This document shows positions 22,374 to 34,806 of a DNA stretch of 64,000 nucleotides, piece by piece (the stretch's first letter is position 1; every line of letters starts with the position of its first letter). The stretch is from Euphorbia lathyris. Taxonomy: Eukaryota; Streptophyta; Magnoliopsida; Malpighiales; Euphorbiaceae. The stretch covers positions 27,158,531 through 27,222,530 of the forward strand of contig NC_088910.1 in assembly GCF_963576675.1 (NCBI RefSeq). Reading direction: 5' to 3'. The notes under the pieces were generated by a model, which was not told the DNA's origin, did not search any database, and saw only the letters and a program-made list of their open reading frames with translations. A program made the position numbers and the translations under genes.

Positions 22374-24527
22374 ATGACTAACACCAATCTGCAAAATATA
22401 CTTACCGATAACAAGTTGAACGGTTCAAACTTCACCGACTGGTTTTGTAACCTCAAAATCGTTTTGAAGTTCGAGAAGAAAGGGTATGTACTTGATACAC
22501 CGATACCCCCTTACCCGGCGGATGGTGCTCCCTACCAAGAATTTTATGCTTACTTGAAGCATAAGGCTGATGAAGATCATGTAGGAGACATCATACTTGC
22601 ATCAATGACACCGGAATTGAAAAGGCAACATGTAGAAATGGATGCCTATTCCATGGTCGCGCACCTGAAAGAGTTGTTTGTGAATCAAACTCGGTGCGAA
22701 CGCTTCAAGATAACAAAGCAGTTATATAGATGCAAGATGCAGGTGGGCACATCTGTAATGGCACATTGTGCCAAGATGATTAGCCTTATCACCAAGTTTT
22801 CTAGTATTGGAGATGCGATGGATCATGAACTAAGTGAAAACTTACTTCTTCAGTCCCTCCCCGAGAGTTACTCGCAGTTCATTATAAACTACCAAGTGAG
22901 TGCCTTGCAAACCTCTCTTGAAGAGCTTGCAAATATGCTCGAGACAGTCGAGCCCAATATGAAAGAAAATGAGGGGATACCGGCCCTTGCTATTGAAGGA
23001 TCAAAGAAGAGGAAAGAGAACTCTCCCAATCCAAACCATCCTAAGAACGGCAAGGGGGCTATGCTCACCGAAACAAAGGGAAAGGAAGTGAAGAAGCCCA
23101 AAGGAGAGTGCCACTTTTGTGGTGAAGAAGGGCATTGGAAAAGAAACTGTTTGGTGTACCTAGCTACCCTCAAGAAGGGAGAAGCCGGGACTTCAACATC
23201 TGGTATGTTTTATATTGAAATAAATACAGTTTCACAGTCTGAATCTTGGGTACTTGATACCGGATGTGGATCTCATATTTGTACAAATATGCAGGAACTA
23301 AATCAGACTAGGGAACTGAAGAAAGGAAGCATAAACTTGCGAGTAGGAAATGGAGCAAGAGTTGCCGCCCTCGCCATTGGAGATTATGCTTTAAATTTGC
23401 CCTATGGGCTTGTAATAGAACTAGGGAACTGTTTATATGTTCCAGAAATTTCTCGTAACATTATTTCTATTAGCTGTCTTGTTGACGACGGTTTTCATAT
23501 TTCAATAAAAGACAAACATTGCGATTTTTATAGAGATGGGATTTTCTATTTTTCAGAAATATCACAAAATGGGATTTATGTGCTAGATGACAAAATTTCT
23601 GGTTTCGCAATTGATACCAAAAGACATAAGCTAGATAATTCAACTTACTTGTGGCATTGTCGTTTAGGCCATATAAACAAAAGACGCATGCTTAAGCTAC
23701 ATCAAGATGGGCTTATAAATTCAATTGATCCGGAATCATTGGAAACATGCGAAGCATGTTTAAAAGGTAAAATGAAAAAGACACCCTTTAGCAATAAAGG
23801 TGAGCGTGTATCAGACACTCTAGGATTAATACATTCCGATGTATGCGGTCTTATGTCAGTCCAAGCAAGAGGAGGATTCAGATACTTCATAAGCTTCATA
23901 GATGACCATACCCGATATGGTTATATCTACTTGATGAAGCACAAGTCCGAAGCTTTTGAGAAATTCAAATGCTTCAAAAATGAAGTAGAAAATCAATTAG
24001 GAAAGAAAATAAAGACACTTCGATCCGATCGAGGTGGCGAATATCTTTCAGATGATTTTCTGAATTATCTAACTGAATGTGGGATATGCTCATAATGGAC
24101 ACCTCCCTATACACCACAACACAATGGTGTACCCGAGAGGAGGAACCGTACCTTACTAGATATGGTACGATCCATGATGAGCATAGCATTACTTCCAAAG
24201 ACATTCTGGGGCTATGCCTTAGAAACCGCCCTCTTCACCCTAAATCGAGTACCAACTAAATCCGCTAGTTCCACACTATATGAATTGTTCGTTGGTAGGA
24301 AACTCGTGTTCTCATTCATGAGAGTATGGGGTTGTTCAGCAGTTATCAAACGCATAGCGTCAGACAAACTAGATTCTAAATCTGATAAGTGTTTCTTCAT
24401 TGGATACCCTAAGGAAACTGTGGGGTATTACTTTTATCATCCAGATGATCAGAAAGTAATAGTATCCAAACACGCAACCTTCTTAGAGAAAGAGTTTCTC
24501 GAAGAAACAGAAAAAAGGGAAGCATGA
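22374..24527 (+). pseudogene. Copia gag, protease and integrase (broken)
   Basis: ATG at 22374 opens a Copia Gag (SNFTDWFCNLKIVLKFEKKG) followed by a CCHC zinc knuckle, CHFCGEEGHWKRNC, near 23110. The aspartic protease motif VLDTGCGSH lies near 23250. The integrase HHCC region (WHCRLGH, CEACLKGK) and D-D of the catalytic triad (HSDVCG, RSDRGGEY) follow. A TAA at 24093-24095 separates these from the third acidic residue in NGVPERRNRT, still in the same frame. The upstream ATG-free extension from 22314 is leader. A TGA at 24525 lies just after an A6 run (24511-24516), where the frame shifts. The product would be a polyprotein for packaging and integration but cannot be made whole. Confidence 0.92.
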
Positions 24528-26287
24528 TTGAACTCGATGAAGTTCAAGAATAAGAAACACCGACTGAAACAACAGAAGCGGTTGAGGAACCCGATGCAGT
24601 CCCATTAGATGAGACTCAAGTGCCACCCATTCGTAGATCACAAAGAGTTCGTGAACTCCCTATTAGATATGGTTTTCTAGTGGGAGATGATGATGAGGTT
24701 CCCGTGTTAGACGACGAACCCGAAAACTACGAAGAGGCTCTTAACAGTCCAGATTCTAAAGCATGGCTCGAAGCTATAGATTCTGAGATGGATTCCATGT
24801 ACACCAACCAAGTGTGGACTTTGGTTGATCCACCCGAAGGGATAAAACCCATTGGGTGCAGGTGGATCTTCAAAAAGAAGACTGACATGGATGGAAAGGT
24901 TAGCACCTACAAAGCTAGGTTAGTAGTGAAAGGATATCGTCAGAAACAAGGAATTGATTATGACGAAACTTTCTCTCCTGTGGATATGTCTAAATCAATC
25001 AGAATAATGCTCGCTATTGCCGCTCACTACGATTACGAGATTTGGCAAATGGATGTGAAAACAGCTTTCCTAAACGGAAACCTGATTGAGGATGTATATA
25101 TGATGCAACCTGAAGGTTTCATATCAAAAGATGCAAACAAGGTTTGCAAACTTCAGAGATCCATTTATGGACTCAAGCAAGCATCAAGAAGCTGGAACAA
25201 GCGTTTTGATGAAACCATAAAACAATTTGGTTTCGAACAAAATTGCGAAGAAGCTTGCATTTACAAGAAAGCAAGTGGGAGCTCAGTTGCATTTCTGATA
25301 TTATATGTGGACGATATATTATTAATGGGAAATGACGTAGCTCTACTACAGTCGGTAAAAGTGTGGTTATCTGGTAACTTCTCCATGAAAGACCTTGGTG
25401 AAGCAGCTTATATACTTGGTATAAAGATCTACAGAGATAGGTCAAGAAGACTGTTTGGTCTTTCACAGGCTACATACATCGAAAAGGTCCTAAAGCGGTT
25501 TAGCATGCTTGAATCGAAACGAGGTAACTTACCCATGATACATGGAGTAAAGTTAAGCAATCATCAATGTCCTAAAACCGAAGATGATAAGAATCACATG
25601 GCTGTAGTCTCGTACGCCAGCGCAATCGGTTCGATTATGTATGTTATGTTATGCACTATACCTGACGTAGCATTCGCGTTAAGTATAACGAGTCGTTACC
25701 AAGGTAATCCGGGAGACGAGCACTGGAATGCCGTCAAGAACATTCTTAAGTATTTGAGAAGGACTAAAGACATGTTCCTAGTGTACGGAGAAGGGGATCT
25801 GAAAATAGAAGGATTTTCAGATGCAAGTCATCTCACAGATGAGAATGATTTTAAATCTCAATCAGGATACCTGTTTATCTTGAATGGGGGCGCGGTCAGC
25901 TGGAAGAGTTCCAAGTAAGGAAGCGTAGCTTTCTCTACGACCGAGTAAGAGTATATCGCTGCTGCGGAAGCAGCAAAGGAAGCGGTTTGGATTAGGAAGT
26001 TCATTACTGAACTTGGTGTGGTGCCTGACATTGTAAATCCCATTACATTGTACTGTGATAACAATGGAGCCATTGCGCAAGCAAATGAACCACGGTCTCA
26101 TAATGCATCCAAGCATTACCTGAAGCGATACCACATTATAAGAGAAATTGTGGCAAGAGGATATGTGAGAATAGAAAGAGTACCTACTGAGGACAACGTC
26201 GCAGATCCGTTGACAAAGCCCTTAACCCAGAAAGTACATGATCGTCATCTAACTTCTACTAGGATAAGTTGTAGAAACAATTGGCTT
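24527..26287 (+). pseudogene. Copia reverse transcriptase and RNase H (broken)
   Basis: In the shifted frame, one TAA near 24551 interrupts the linker. The RT then runs openly from 24620 with WIFKKKTDMDG, QMDVKTAFLNG, IYGLKQASRSWN and the catalytic YVDD (LYVDDILLMGN, about 25302). RNase H follows (FSDASH, then EYIAAAEA and YCDNNGAIA) and is broken by TAA codons at 25916-25918 and about 25946. The C-terminal VPTEDNVADPLTKPL motif is typical for the end of plant Copia Pol. Domain order confirms Ty1/Copia. Confidence 0.92.
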
Positions 26288-26290
26288 TAG

Positions 26291-26302
26291 TCCAAGTGGG
26301 AG
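26291..26302 (+). promoter_or_regulatory. Polypurine tract of the Copia element
   Basis: TCCAAGTGGGAG ends two bases before the 3' LTR. AAGTGGGAG is the usual Copia plus-strand primer. Confidence 0.85.
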
Positions 26303-26304
26303 TA

Positions 26305-28127
26305 TGTTGGGGTTTTAGTGTCCTATAGACAATTGTTCTAGGATACAAACTTAATGTAAATGAAGTGTTCTTTATATCATTTGTTTTAATGAGATATGGT
26401 TTCATAACTATATAAAGGCAATCCCTTTTAAGAACTAAATAAAGTCTAATAAAAGGAAATCCGTCAGTTTGTTTAAAGTGATTATAAAGTGTTCATACAA
26501 GCATGAAGTGAGACGAAACTTTATAATAAACTAATAAACTTAAAACCACCCCAAGTAAAGTAATATGTTTAGGATTGACATATCATTGCTGAGACTTGCA
26601 TGTAACAATGTCTTCTGTCGCGACAGAGAGCTGATCTCACAAGCTTCATATATACAGATATCTGGACAGTTACATGGATCCAATGAAAAGAAGTTCATCA
26701 GGATTGGGGACCCGACTTGAGATAACAGGATGGGTAGATTCATCCTTGTCACCTGTTCATCTCATTGGTATTAATAGGTATAAGTAATCCTCAGACTCAA
26801 AGGAATGTTAATTAGTAATTCTGGATTACAGAATGTGACGCTTTGATCCTATTGTAACACGATCCTTAACAGAGATGACTCTGGGGTGTGAACGGCAGAC
26901 GTTGGGTATCACAGGAAGTAATTGCAGGATAGTTATACATTGGATTGAGCGTTTATCACTCCCGATAATGGGAGATATGTCCATGGATCGCTTGTGGAAG
27001 ACTTGACTCTAAATCCTTGTAAGGTGATAGCTTAAGATTGAAATGCATATTTCTCTTAACCTATCTAATTGGAGTTGAGTCGGCATGTACAAGTAAAACA
27101 AACGTCTCGATATATGTGACTTGACATTATCCATAGTCATAAGATTCAGTTCAAGGATGTAGTTGATAAAGGATCGAATTATACTGTAACTAATACGGAA
27201 AGGTCAACGACAGAATCAACCTGTCTTCTTATAGCTCTGGGGGAATGTTTCGGATTTGCCAATCACATTTTGCATACTCATTCCATTATGCAAAGATTAA
27301 ATATAATTCTGTGAAAATTAATTTAATAGTTGCATACGGCTAGAAGCAATGAAAAGCTAATGGGTCACACATAAGACTTGGAACCCAAAAGAGAAACAGA
27401 TGTTAATTAATTGATGGAAGCCCAACTGAGCCCAATAAGGCCCAGTTAATGAGGGGGCGATTTTTATGTATATAAGATACATAAATAATTAATTTGATTT
27501 TATCAATTCTAATTAGATTAGGATTATGAATTAAATTAATTAAAGGATAAATAAGTTAGGAGTTTTAATTAGATTATATTACTCCTATTATTATCCTATA
27601 AGGTTACTAATATTATCTTTATATTTAAGATATAATTATAGATAATAAATAAGAATTATATTCCGAATTAAATTCTTATTTAGTAACCTAATTCTATCTA
27701 ACTAGGGTTTAGATACAAGAGGATATAAATACCCCCCCTATGTAATTTTCGAAACAAACAAGAAAGCCGGGAGAGAGAAAATTTCGACCCACACACTAGA
27801 GGACGAGATTATCTACCGCTTCCTTCCGTTCGATTGATTTTCATCTCTTTCTCTTTATCCTTGATCTTGTGTTGATTAATTAGAGACAATCTATTTTGGT
27901 TGTTATAAACGGTTGATTCTAACTTGATCTTCAATTGTTTTGTTTTGTGCTCGGGAACTCGAAGTAAGAGTTGTGGGCACTTCGTTTGCAACGGTAGATA
28001 GAACTTTTGAAAGGTATTTCTTTTATCCCTCTTTATATGAAATAACGATTAACGGATCTTGGGTTAATGGAAATAGGTTAAAATTTTTTATATTTCCGCT
28101 GCTATACGTTAGCCTATTTTCCTTCAG
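26305..28127 (+). repeat. Copia 3' LTR (uninterrupted)
   Basis: 1823 bp, starting TGTTGGGG and ending TTCA, with TATAAAT at 27724-27730. It is the undisturbed partner of the split 5' LTR, with roughly 50 differences (2-3%) by eye. Confidence 0.95.
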
Positions 28128-28132
28128 GATAA

Positions 28133-30665
28133 ACCACAAAACCCCTTTAATGTTTCTTAGGAAGAAATGCTCTTTTGGGTGGAGGATAATAAGATGTGAA
28201 TCGAATACCCACCTAAACTAAAAAACAGCCAGACTAACGGAAGGTAATGCCATTTTCACAAAAGCGAGGGCCGTAAAATGGAGGATTGTCGACAACTAGC
28301 TATGTAGTTGGAAAAAATGGCAGAAAGCGGCAAGTTAGACCGGTTCCTCATGAATTACGGTAAGGGAGAAAAGAAAGAAAAGGATAAGAAGTAGAGCAAT
28401 CGGGCCCCTAGTGGCGTAATTAATATGATCACTTGAGGTTCTTGAACCAAGAGAAATCGGAGGAGTCAGCCACCATTGAAAAGGTGAAGGAGAAACGATC
28501 AGACTTTTATTTAGACAACCTCAAAACTTAACTCGAAGGGTGGCATGATGATTCCTTTGATTGAAATGTTAATCGTCAACTTCAAGATTCACTGAGTCTT
28601 CATAGACACAGAGAGTTTTGTCAACATCATTATCCAAAAAGTTTTTGAAAGCCTCGACATGGGCAAAGATAAGCTAAATAGAAGCACGACCCCCCTCGTG
28701 GGAATTAATGGTAACACAGTTCCTTTACTCAAGAGCATTAGCCTAGAAGTAGAGGTTGGAGATTCAGGCCCAAAATGGCGAAGCCAGCCAAAATTTCTAG
28801 CAGTTGATACGACGCTCTCATACAATGCCATCATTCGGTGTCCGCTGCTATCCAGATCCACAAGAGGACTGTCCATCAGGCACCAAGCCTGGCAGATTCC
28901 CATGGATGAGGTAATAGTTGTTACCTAAGTAAATCAACTAGTAGCGCATCAGACGTACATGGCTTCCTTAAGCATGAAGATGGGGATCGAAGACAAGCAG
29001 AAGTAAAAAAAAGAGCGCGTCGAACCTATGGGGTCATTAGAAATTATCTGGTTGGCTGAAGGAAAGCCTGTATATATGGCTGAAGGACTGGCGGAGCCTA
29101 TAAAGGAAGACGTCACTAAGTGCCTTTGGGATAATGTCAACGCATTTTCCTGGTGCCCATCGGATGTTATGGGCATCTCGCCGAATCTGATGATGCATTA
29201 TCTCAATATTGATAAAACCGTGGAGGGAGTTTGTCAAAAGAGAAGGAACCATGACCTTGAGCAGTACAAGGTGATTAGCACAGAGATCAAGAAGCTCCTG
29301 AACTGTGGACATATCGAGAAAATTCAGTACCCAGAATGGAGAGCGAACTAGTGCTTATTAGAAAGGCAAACAGGAAGTGGCGACTCTACGTAGATTTTAC
29401 GGACCTCAACAAAGCCACCCCAAAAGATTCACAACCTCTGCCTTGTATTAATACACGCATTGACTATACACCCGGATATGCGATTTACTCCTTTTGTGAC
29501 ATCGTGCAAGGGTACCACCAAATCCCCATCGAACCCGCAAACAAAGAAAATACAAGTTTCATAATACACGAAGGTACATGTTGTTATAACGCCATGCCCT
29601 TTGGCTTAAAGAATGCAGAAGCAACGTACCAACGCCTGGTGAAAAAAATCTTCAAAGATCTGATTGGGGACAAGGTGGAGGTGTATATAGTTGACATGAT
29701 CATAAAGAGCATAACAAAGGAAGAGTATGTGAAAGATCTTCAACTTGTCTTTGATACCATCAAGACACACAACTTGAAGTTGAACCTAGAAAAGTGCACC
29801 TTCAGAGTCGAGTTGGGTAAGTTCCTAGGGTTCATGATCTCTCAAAAGGGGATAGAAGCTAATCCCGATAAAATCAGAGCGATCGGTGACATGGAACCCC
29901 AAAAAAAATCTTAACAACATCCAAAAATTGAATGGAAAGATTAACGCTTAAGGGCACTTCATATCATGTTCCGCGAAACGATGCCTACCTTTTTATAAAA
30001 GCATCAAAGGAGAAAAAACTTTGAATGGACTAAAGAATGTCATGAATCATTTGAAGAGTTAAAACAGTTCTTATCTAGTCCCCCACTTTTGAGTCGACCG
30101 GTCATGGGTGAAACCCTCTACCTTTACATTAGTGTGGCCGATGAATCCATTGGAACCGTCCTAGTCAGAGAGGAAGGAGGAGAGAAATTCCTCGCCTATT
30201 ACGTCAGCAGAGTTTTAAGGGATGCAGAAACTCGCTACCCCCATTCGGAAAAACATGCCTTCGTTTTAGTAATCACATCACAAAAGCTTCGACACTACTT
30301 CCAGAGTCACCTAATAATTGTCAGGACGGACTTACCTTTGCTTAAGATCCTCCAACGACCAGAAACATCTGGCAGGCTGGCGTAGTAGGCCCTAAAGCTG
30401 GTAGAGTTTGAGATCACATTCGAACAAAAAAAAACCTTCAAAGCTCAGGCCCTAGCGGATTTCCTGATTGAAATCCCAAGCCACACATGCAAAACGACTA
30501 TCTCCAAGAAATCTGAGAAGTCTTCATGGACGACAACTCGGGTAGCAAAGGTGCATGGATCGACATCTTCATAAAGGGACCCAATGGGATTCTTCTGAAG
30601 TATGCAGTAGCACTCACCTTTTCGGCCACGAATAACGCGGCAGAATACGAAGCGTTAATCCAATG
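28133..30665 (+). pseudogene. Protease, RT and RNase H remnants of the old Tat-type Gypsy, right half
   Basis: Continues the relic interrupted at 7633. A protease remnant has IDTESFVNII near 28600, where the active-site Gly is replaced by Glu. The RT part (29028-29914) shows VDFTDLNKATPKD, MPFGLKNAEATYQ and a damaged catalytic box, YIVD instead of YVDD. Further RT/RNase H pieces follow at 30089-30385 and 30526-30660 (NNAAEYEAL). At least six stops and frame changes break it. The remnant stops abruptly at about 30663, inside RNase H, where unrelated reverse-strand sequence begins. No integrase or 3' LTR was found. Confidence 0.85.
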
Positions 30666-31560
30666 CACCCATTCAAATTCAACTCTCGAGTTGGACAAGC
30701 ACTTAACATTTCCTTCTTTTTCTTAATAGGCGAACTCTTCAAGGGTGTAAGTATGTACTTGGTTCTGACTTTTTGTATGGTGTAGGTGTTTCTTCTTCCC
30801 GCCTGGGAGGCATCACAATCAAATTGCCACTTCCTTCCTAATAACATGTGATAAGCATCCATCTCTACAACATCACATATAACTTCATCTTGATAAGCCT
30901 TAATGGCGAAAGGAACCGTACACTGGTGAGTAACTTGAAGCTTCTCCACCTCATTGACCCAACCAATGCGTCTAGGATGTGGCTCAGGAACCAAACCAAA
31001 CTTGCTTAAAACGGCTCTACTGATGATATTCACTTGGCTTCCTCTGTTGATTATCACCTCACATTTCTTTCGAGGAACTAAGCACCGAGTTCTAAATAAT
31101 TGATGTCGTGGGTCATGTTCTTCTTCAATAGACATTAGCACCATTGTCAACAGATACACAACTCGCTTCTTTCCATCACCATCACCTTCATAGGTATCTT
31201 CATTTTGGTTCCATTTAACATTCCCCAACTCATCATCATAATGGAATCTACCTTCATCATCTTCATAAGTATCTTTGTTTATGCTCCACTCAACATTTCC
31301 CAACTCATCATTATAATGAAATCTATCTTCATCATTTTTGTAAGTAGTCTCGTGTTGATTCCACTCAATGTTCTGTAGCTCATCCTCATCATAATAGAAC
31401 CCATCTTCGTCATCTTCATAGGTGACTCCGTGCTGGTTCCACTCAATGTTCCGGAACTCATTCTCATCATGGTAAATTCCATCATCTTCATCATAATTCT
31501 ATTCATTTGCATCATGATGAAATTCACCATCATCACATAATTCATTCTTGGAACCATTCT
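30663..31560 (-). pseudogene. Gypsy gag-protease fragment on the reverse strand
   Basis: On the reverse strand an open frame from about 31500 down to 30663 encodes tandem acidic repeats, then a retropepsin region. FRTRC, IINRGSQVNIISRAVLSKFGL, HPRRIGWVNE and HMLLGRKWQFD match the protease region of plant chromovirus-type Gypsy elements. The catalytic Asp-Gly-Gly/Ser-type site is altered (NRGS), so it is inactive. No RT follows, since the fragment ends at the junction with the Tat relic. It could be a truncated insertion or a rearrangement product. Confidence 0.75.
31186..31495. repeat. Tandem repeat of about 75 bp inside the reverse-strand Gypsy fragment
   Basis: Units start at 31186, 31261, 31336, 31414 and 31486, so periods are 75, 75, 78 and 72 bp. 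All are multiples of 3. On the reverse strand each unit codes about 25 residues with the core YDDEL-NVEWN and TYEDDE. Confidence 0.88.
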
Positions 31561-32146
31561 ATTCATTTTTGCTCGAAACGTAAACGTTTTTGTGGGAAAA
31601 AGTAAATGTTCGCTTGAAAGTAAAGTTTTGAAAAATAGAAAGTGCACAATTTGACTTCCAATTAGAGGATTGTGAATTTCAAAAGAACGACAAAGGTTCA
31701 TAATTAATCTTGCATTGACATGAAGTTTAATTAGAAGTGGGCTAATCGCAATAATTGATATTGAAAATGTAGAGAATTGTTGTGGGATTGACTAGTTGGG
31801 GTTGGAATTGTTGCCCACACTCTCTATTTATTTATAGCTTGTAGGAACAACTGCCTTTTGCCAAAGTGCTAGAAAATACTTATATTTATTTAGTTTTATC
31901 TCACTTCTCCACAACTCCTCAATTTCTTCCTTAACTTCCTCCTGTACATTTGTGTGTAGATCATTTTAGTTCTTCCACTCTTCACTTTCTTCATTTTCTT
32001 TCTATTTTACAAAATACTATTATACATAATTTCCATCATGAAAATTATAGAAAAATAAAAATTATAAAAATATAGAAATGTTATATTAAAGCAGGCTTTT
32101 CCTAAACGTATTTGTTTGTTTGACAGAAGTATCTGAAGCATAGATT
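31561..32146. other. Spacer, nothing recognised
   Basis: AT-rich. It contains a degenerate continuation of the Asp/His/Met-type repeat up to about 31700, then unique sequence without domain or terminal repeats. Confidence 0.4.
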
Positions 32147-32147
32147 A

Positions 32148-32209
<62 letters not shown>

Positions 32210-32222
32210 GAAGAAGAAGAAT
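32148..32222. repeat. (AAT)n/(AAG)n microsatellite
   Basis: About 20 AAT units followed by AAG units. Confidence 0.95.
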
Positions 32223-33025
32223 AAGAAGAATAAATAACTCTCTTATCTGCCTGATCTTAAGAAGAATAAGATGATTATATAGATAGGCATGATATGATGT
32301 TATCTGGTACAGATGTGTTATAGGTATGGTTTCATCTGTAACTCACCCATCCACCACCACCACCTATACTATTACTATCTTATGTTATGTTCAATTAAAT
32401 TGGTCAATTTTACTGATATATATACTATGATAGTTACATATATATGTTTCTTATTGCTATCTGAACCATCCATCAATTGGATTTATATTCATCATAGTTG
32501 ACTATTCTCCTTTGGATTTATAGTAACATTTATGCTTTTATTTCCAATTTTAGTGCATTGCTTATATATGATACTTCATTTCACTATATTATGTTTACTT
32601 AGATATGAGCATAAAATTTGGTTACTCAAACTTAGGATTCAAACTCTTACCACTCAAACCTTTAACAGCTGAAACCAACCTTAATTGGTAAATGTATTAG
32701 TTTTAGTTTTGAAATAAGCCAATGTAGAAAGAAGCATATTCACGTGTGAAGTAACTTTTTTTAGCGTCACCTTTGGGCAAAAACTGCATAGTTTATGGGC
32801 TTTTAACGACTTAATGAAAACATTGGGCCCTCCCTTTCGAGCAGTTGCATTAATCAGGGCCCAATACTTATTATTTAAAAATAAGAAATTTACATAGAAA
32901 TTCATTTTTAAAAAATTATCTATAATTTTAATTATTTATTTTATATTATTTTAAATATATTTTAAAAATTAAGATTTATAAATTAAGGGTTTAAAATATA
33001 TTTTTTTAAGACTTAAAATTTATAA
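32223..33025. other. Spacer, nothing recognised
   Basis: AT-rich, with no supported coding. Around 32600-32700 the reverse strand resembles a worn tRNA-like repeat head (TTTGAGTGGTAAGAGTTTGAATCC), too weak to call a SINE. Confidence 0.4.
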
Positions 33026-34806
33026 ATTGGGTTTTTTTTCTTGGTAAAATAGAGTAGTCTAAGGGCTACCAGGGCCACAACCTGGGGAAGGAGACGCCCA
33101 GGACATATTGGAGGAGGATTTCATGAATTATACTAGGGGGTTAATCAAGGATATGAAATCCCAACGGAAGATCATAGGTAAAGTTAGCCACGCGGTCCGC
33201 ACTTCTGTTTCCTTCACGGCACGTGTGGGATATTACCACCATCCAATCTCGGTTCAGCAGCACTTTAATGACGTCAATCAAGTTATAAAACTCATTTGGA
33301 CTGAGATCCTCTCCCCCCACAAGGCTGATCGCAGTTTGGCTATCAGATTCCACCTCACAAATCTTAGACCCTTAGACTAAGCAAGCGAGAGACCTTCGTA
33401 AATTTCCTAAAGCTCGGCCTTAGTGATTGAACAAGATCCAATATTTTTGGTAAAGCCTGTGATCCACCTGCCATTGTGGTCTCGGATCAAACCACTGACA
33501 GAAGCACAGAGAGAGTGGCCTTTAAAGGCCCTATCCATATTAAGTTTGAGCCATTGGTGTCTCGGTCTCTTCCACGAGATTAATTGTTCAGCCTTGGGAA
33601 GGTACTGGTTCTGGGCGCCTCTCAGCATACAGTTATTAGTTTGTTTGACCTCTTTGCAAAAGGCTTTTATACTCTGAGAGAGATCAAACCAAGTCTTCGA
33701 TTTATGCTCAAAAAATTCCGAGTTCATATTCCTCCAAAGAAACCAGCAGACGATCCCAAAGAAGACTCTCCACTCTAACCCCAACCATTGTGAAGAACAC
33801 TTTAAATTCGACATGAACCATGAGTCTGCCTCTTCCTGGGTGAAAGGATGAAACAAGATAGGATTGAGGAGATGAAGCCAAACCATTCGGGCTTTAGGGA
33901 AATCTCGTAAAATATGGATCAAGTTCTCATCGCCAAGGTTACAAATAGCGCAAGAGCTAATTAGAGAGAGATGGCGGCGACATCTCTCAACATTAGTAAG
34001 CAGTTTTCCTTTATGAACCAGCCAGAGAAAGCATTTGATTCGTTAAGGCCCTGGACAATTCCAAATCCAACTCCAATATGAAAAGATGGTGGAGCCAAAT
34101 GAATCCTCTTGAAGAGCATAGACTGAGCTAACACTGAACCTGTCGTTCGAGATTCCAATCCAGAAGCAATTGTCTTTCATTCGATCACCACACGGAGGCA
34201 AAATAGAGGCAATCTGAAGAGTGAAAATATGAGGTAGCGGAGGGAGAACTCGGTCCACTTCCAATTACCATTACTATCCACCATGTCCTTCACCCTTAAG
34301 CTTAAATCATAGTTTGCAAGGGTGCCAGTAGAAAGGAGTTTCAACGGGCCTAAATCACCCGCCCACACATCAGACCAAAACTGAGCTCTAAAACCATCAC
34401 CGGCGTGCCATTTGGTCCCCATAATAACTTCATCTCTCACCTGCAGCAGGGCCCGCCATAACGGAGAAGAGTTCTTTCTGATTTAATCATGGCATCGAAG
34501 TAAGAGGAACACTTGTACTTGCTCATAATTATCTGCACCCAAAAAGAATGAGGCTTATAACTATCTGAAACTCCAATTCCATAAGGAAAGAGTTATTCTG
34601 TATGCGCATTTTCCGCAGGCCAAGACCTCCAAAGTTAGAAGGGAGGCAAACGTCATCCCACTTCACAAGACTCATTTTCCTTTTATCTCCATAACTTTCT
34701 GATAATGTCTTCAATCCGCTAACAGAGAGAGCTAGGGAGAGAAGTAGACTGCATTGAGTAGTAGGAGATTGAAGATTGAAGCTAACACAGACTTGGCAAA
34801 GGTGAG
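33026..34806 (-). pseudogene. 5'-truncated L1-type LINE remnant (RT end, zinc region, RNase H)
   Basis: Reverse-strand coding fragments follow the order of the end of a plant LINE ORF2. The RT tail comes first (VKWDDVCLPSNFGGLGLR, near 34650), then the reverse transcriptase-associated zinc region (33500-33900), then RNase H (WLKLNMDRAFKGH, GLIRDHNGRW; ending SHTCREGNRSADRVANF near 33190). Frames change several times. The 3' end lies on the left, with a short T run (33028-33035) that would be the poly(A) tail. Endonuclease and most RT are missing, typical of incomplete reverse transcription. Confidence 0.82.

Larger units (their letters stand above)
7634..28127 (+). mobile_element. Ty1/Copia LTR retrotransposon, interrupted by two later insertions
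   Basis: Both LTRs begin TGTTGG and end TTCA. The whole element is flanked by GGATA (7629-7633 and 28128-28132). The 5' LTR lies in three pieces (7634-8174, 9501-10367, 20094-20509) because a solo LTR and a Gypsy element inserted into it. Joined, these measure 1824 bp against 1823 bp for the 3' LTR (26305-28127). The internal part has an initiator-tRNA-Met primer site, a long leader, one gag-pol frame in the Copia order protease-integrase-RT-RNase H, and a polypurine tract. The reading frame has several stops and one frameshift, so this copy is not autonomous. Confidence 0.95.

Noticed and set aside
31279..31701. Met-rich reverse-strand ORF
   Set aside because: It is a shadow frame of the tandem repeat. 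The frame with the acidic repeats leads into a real protease region.
33108..33778. Forward-strand ORFs over the LINE remnant
   Set aside because: The reverse strand carries the recognisable RT-zinc and RNase H motifs; the forward frames have none.
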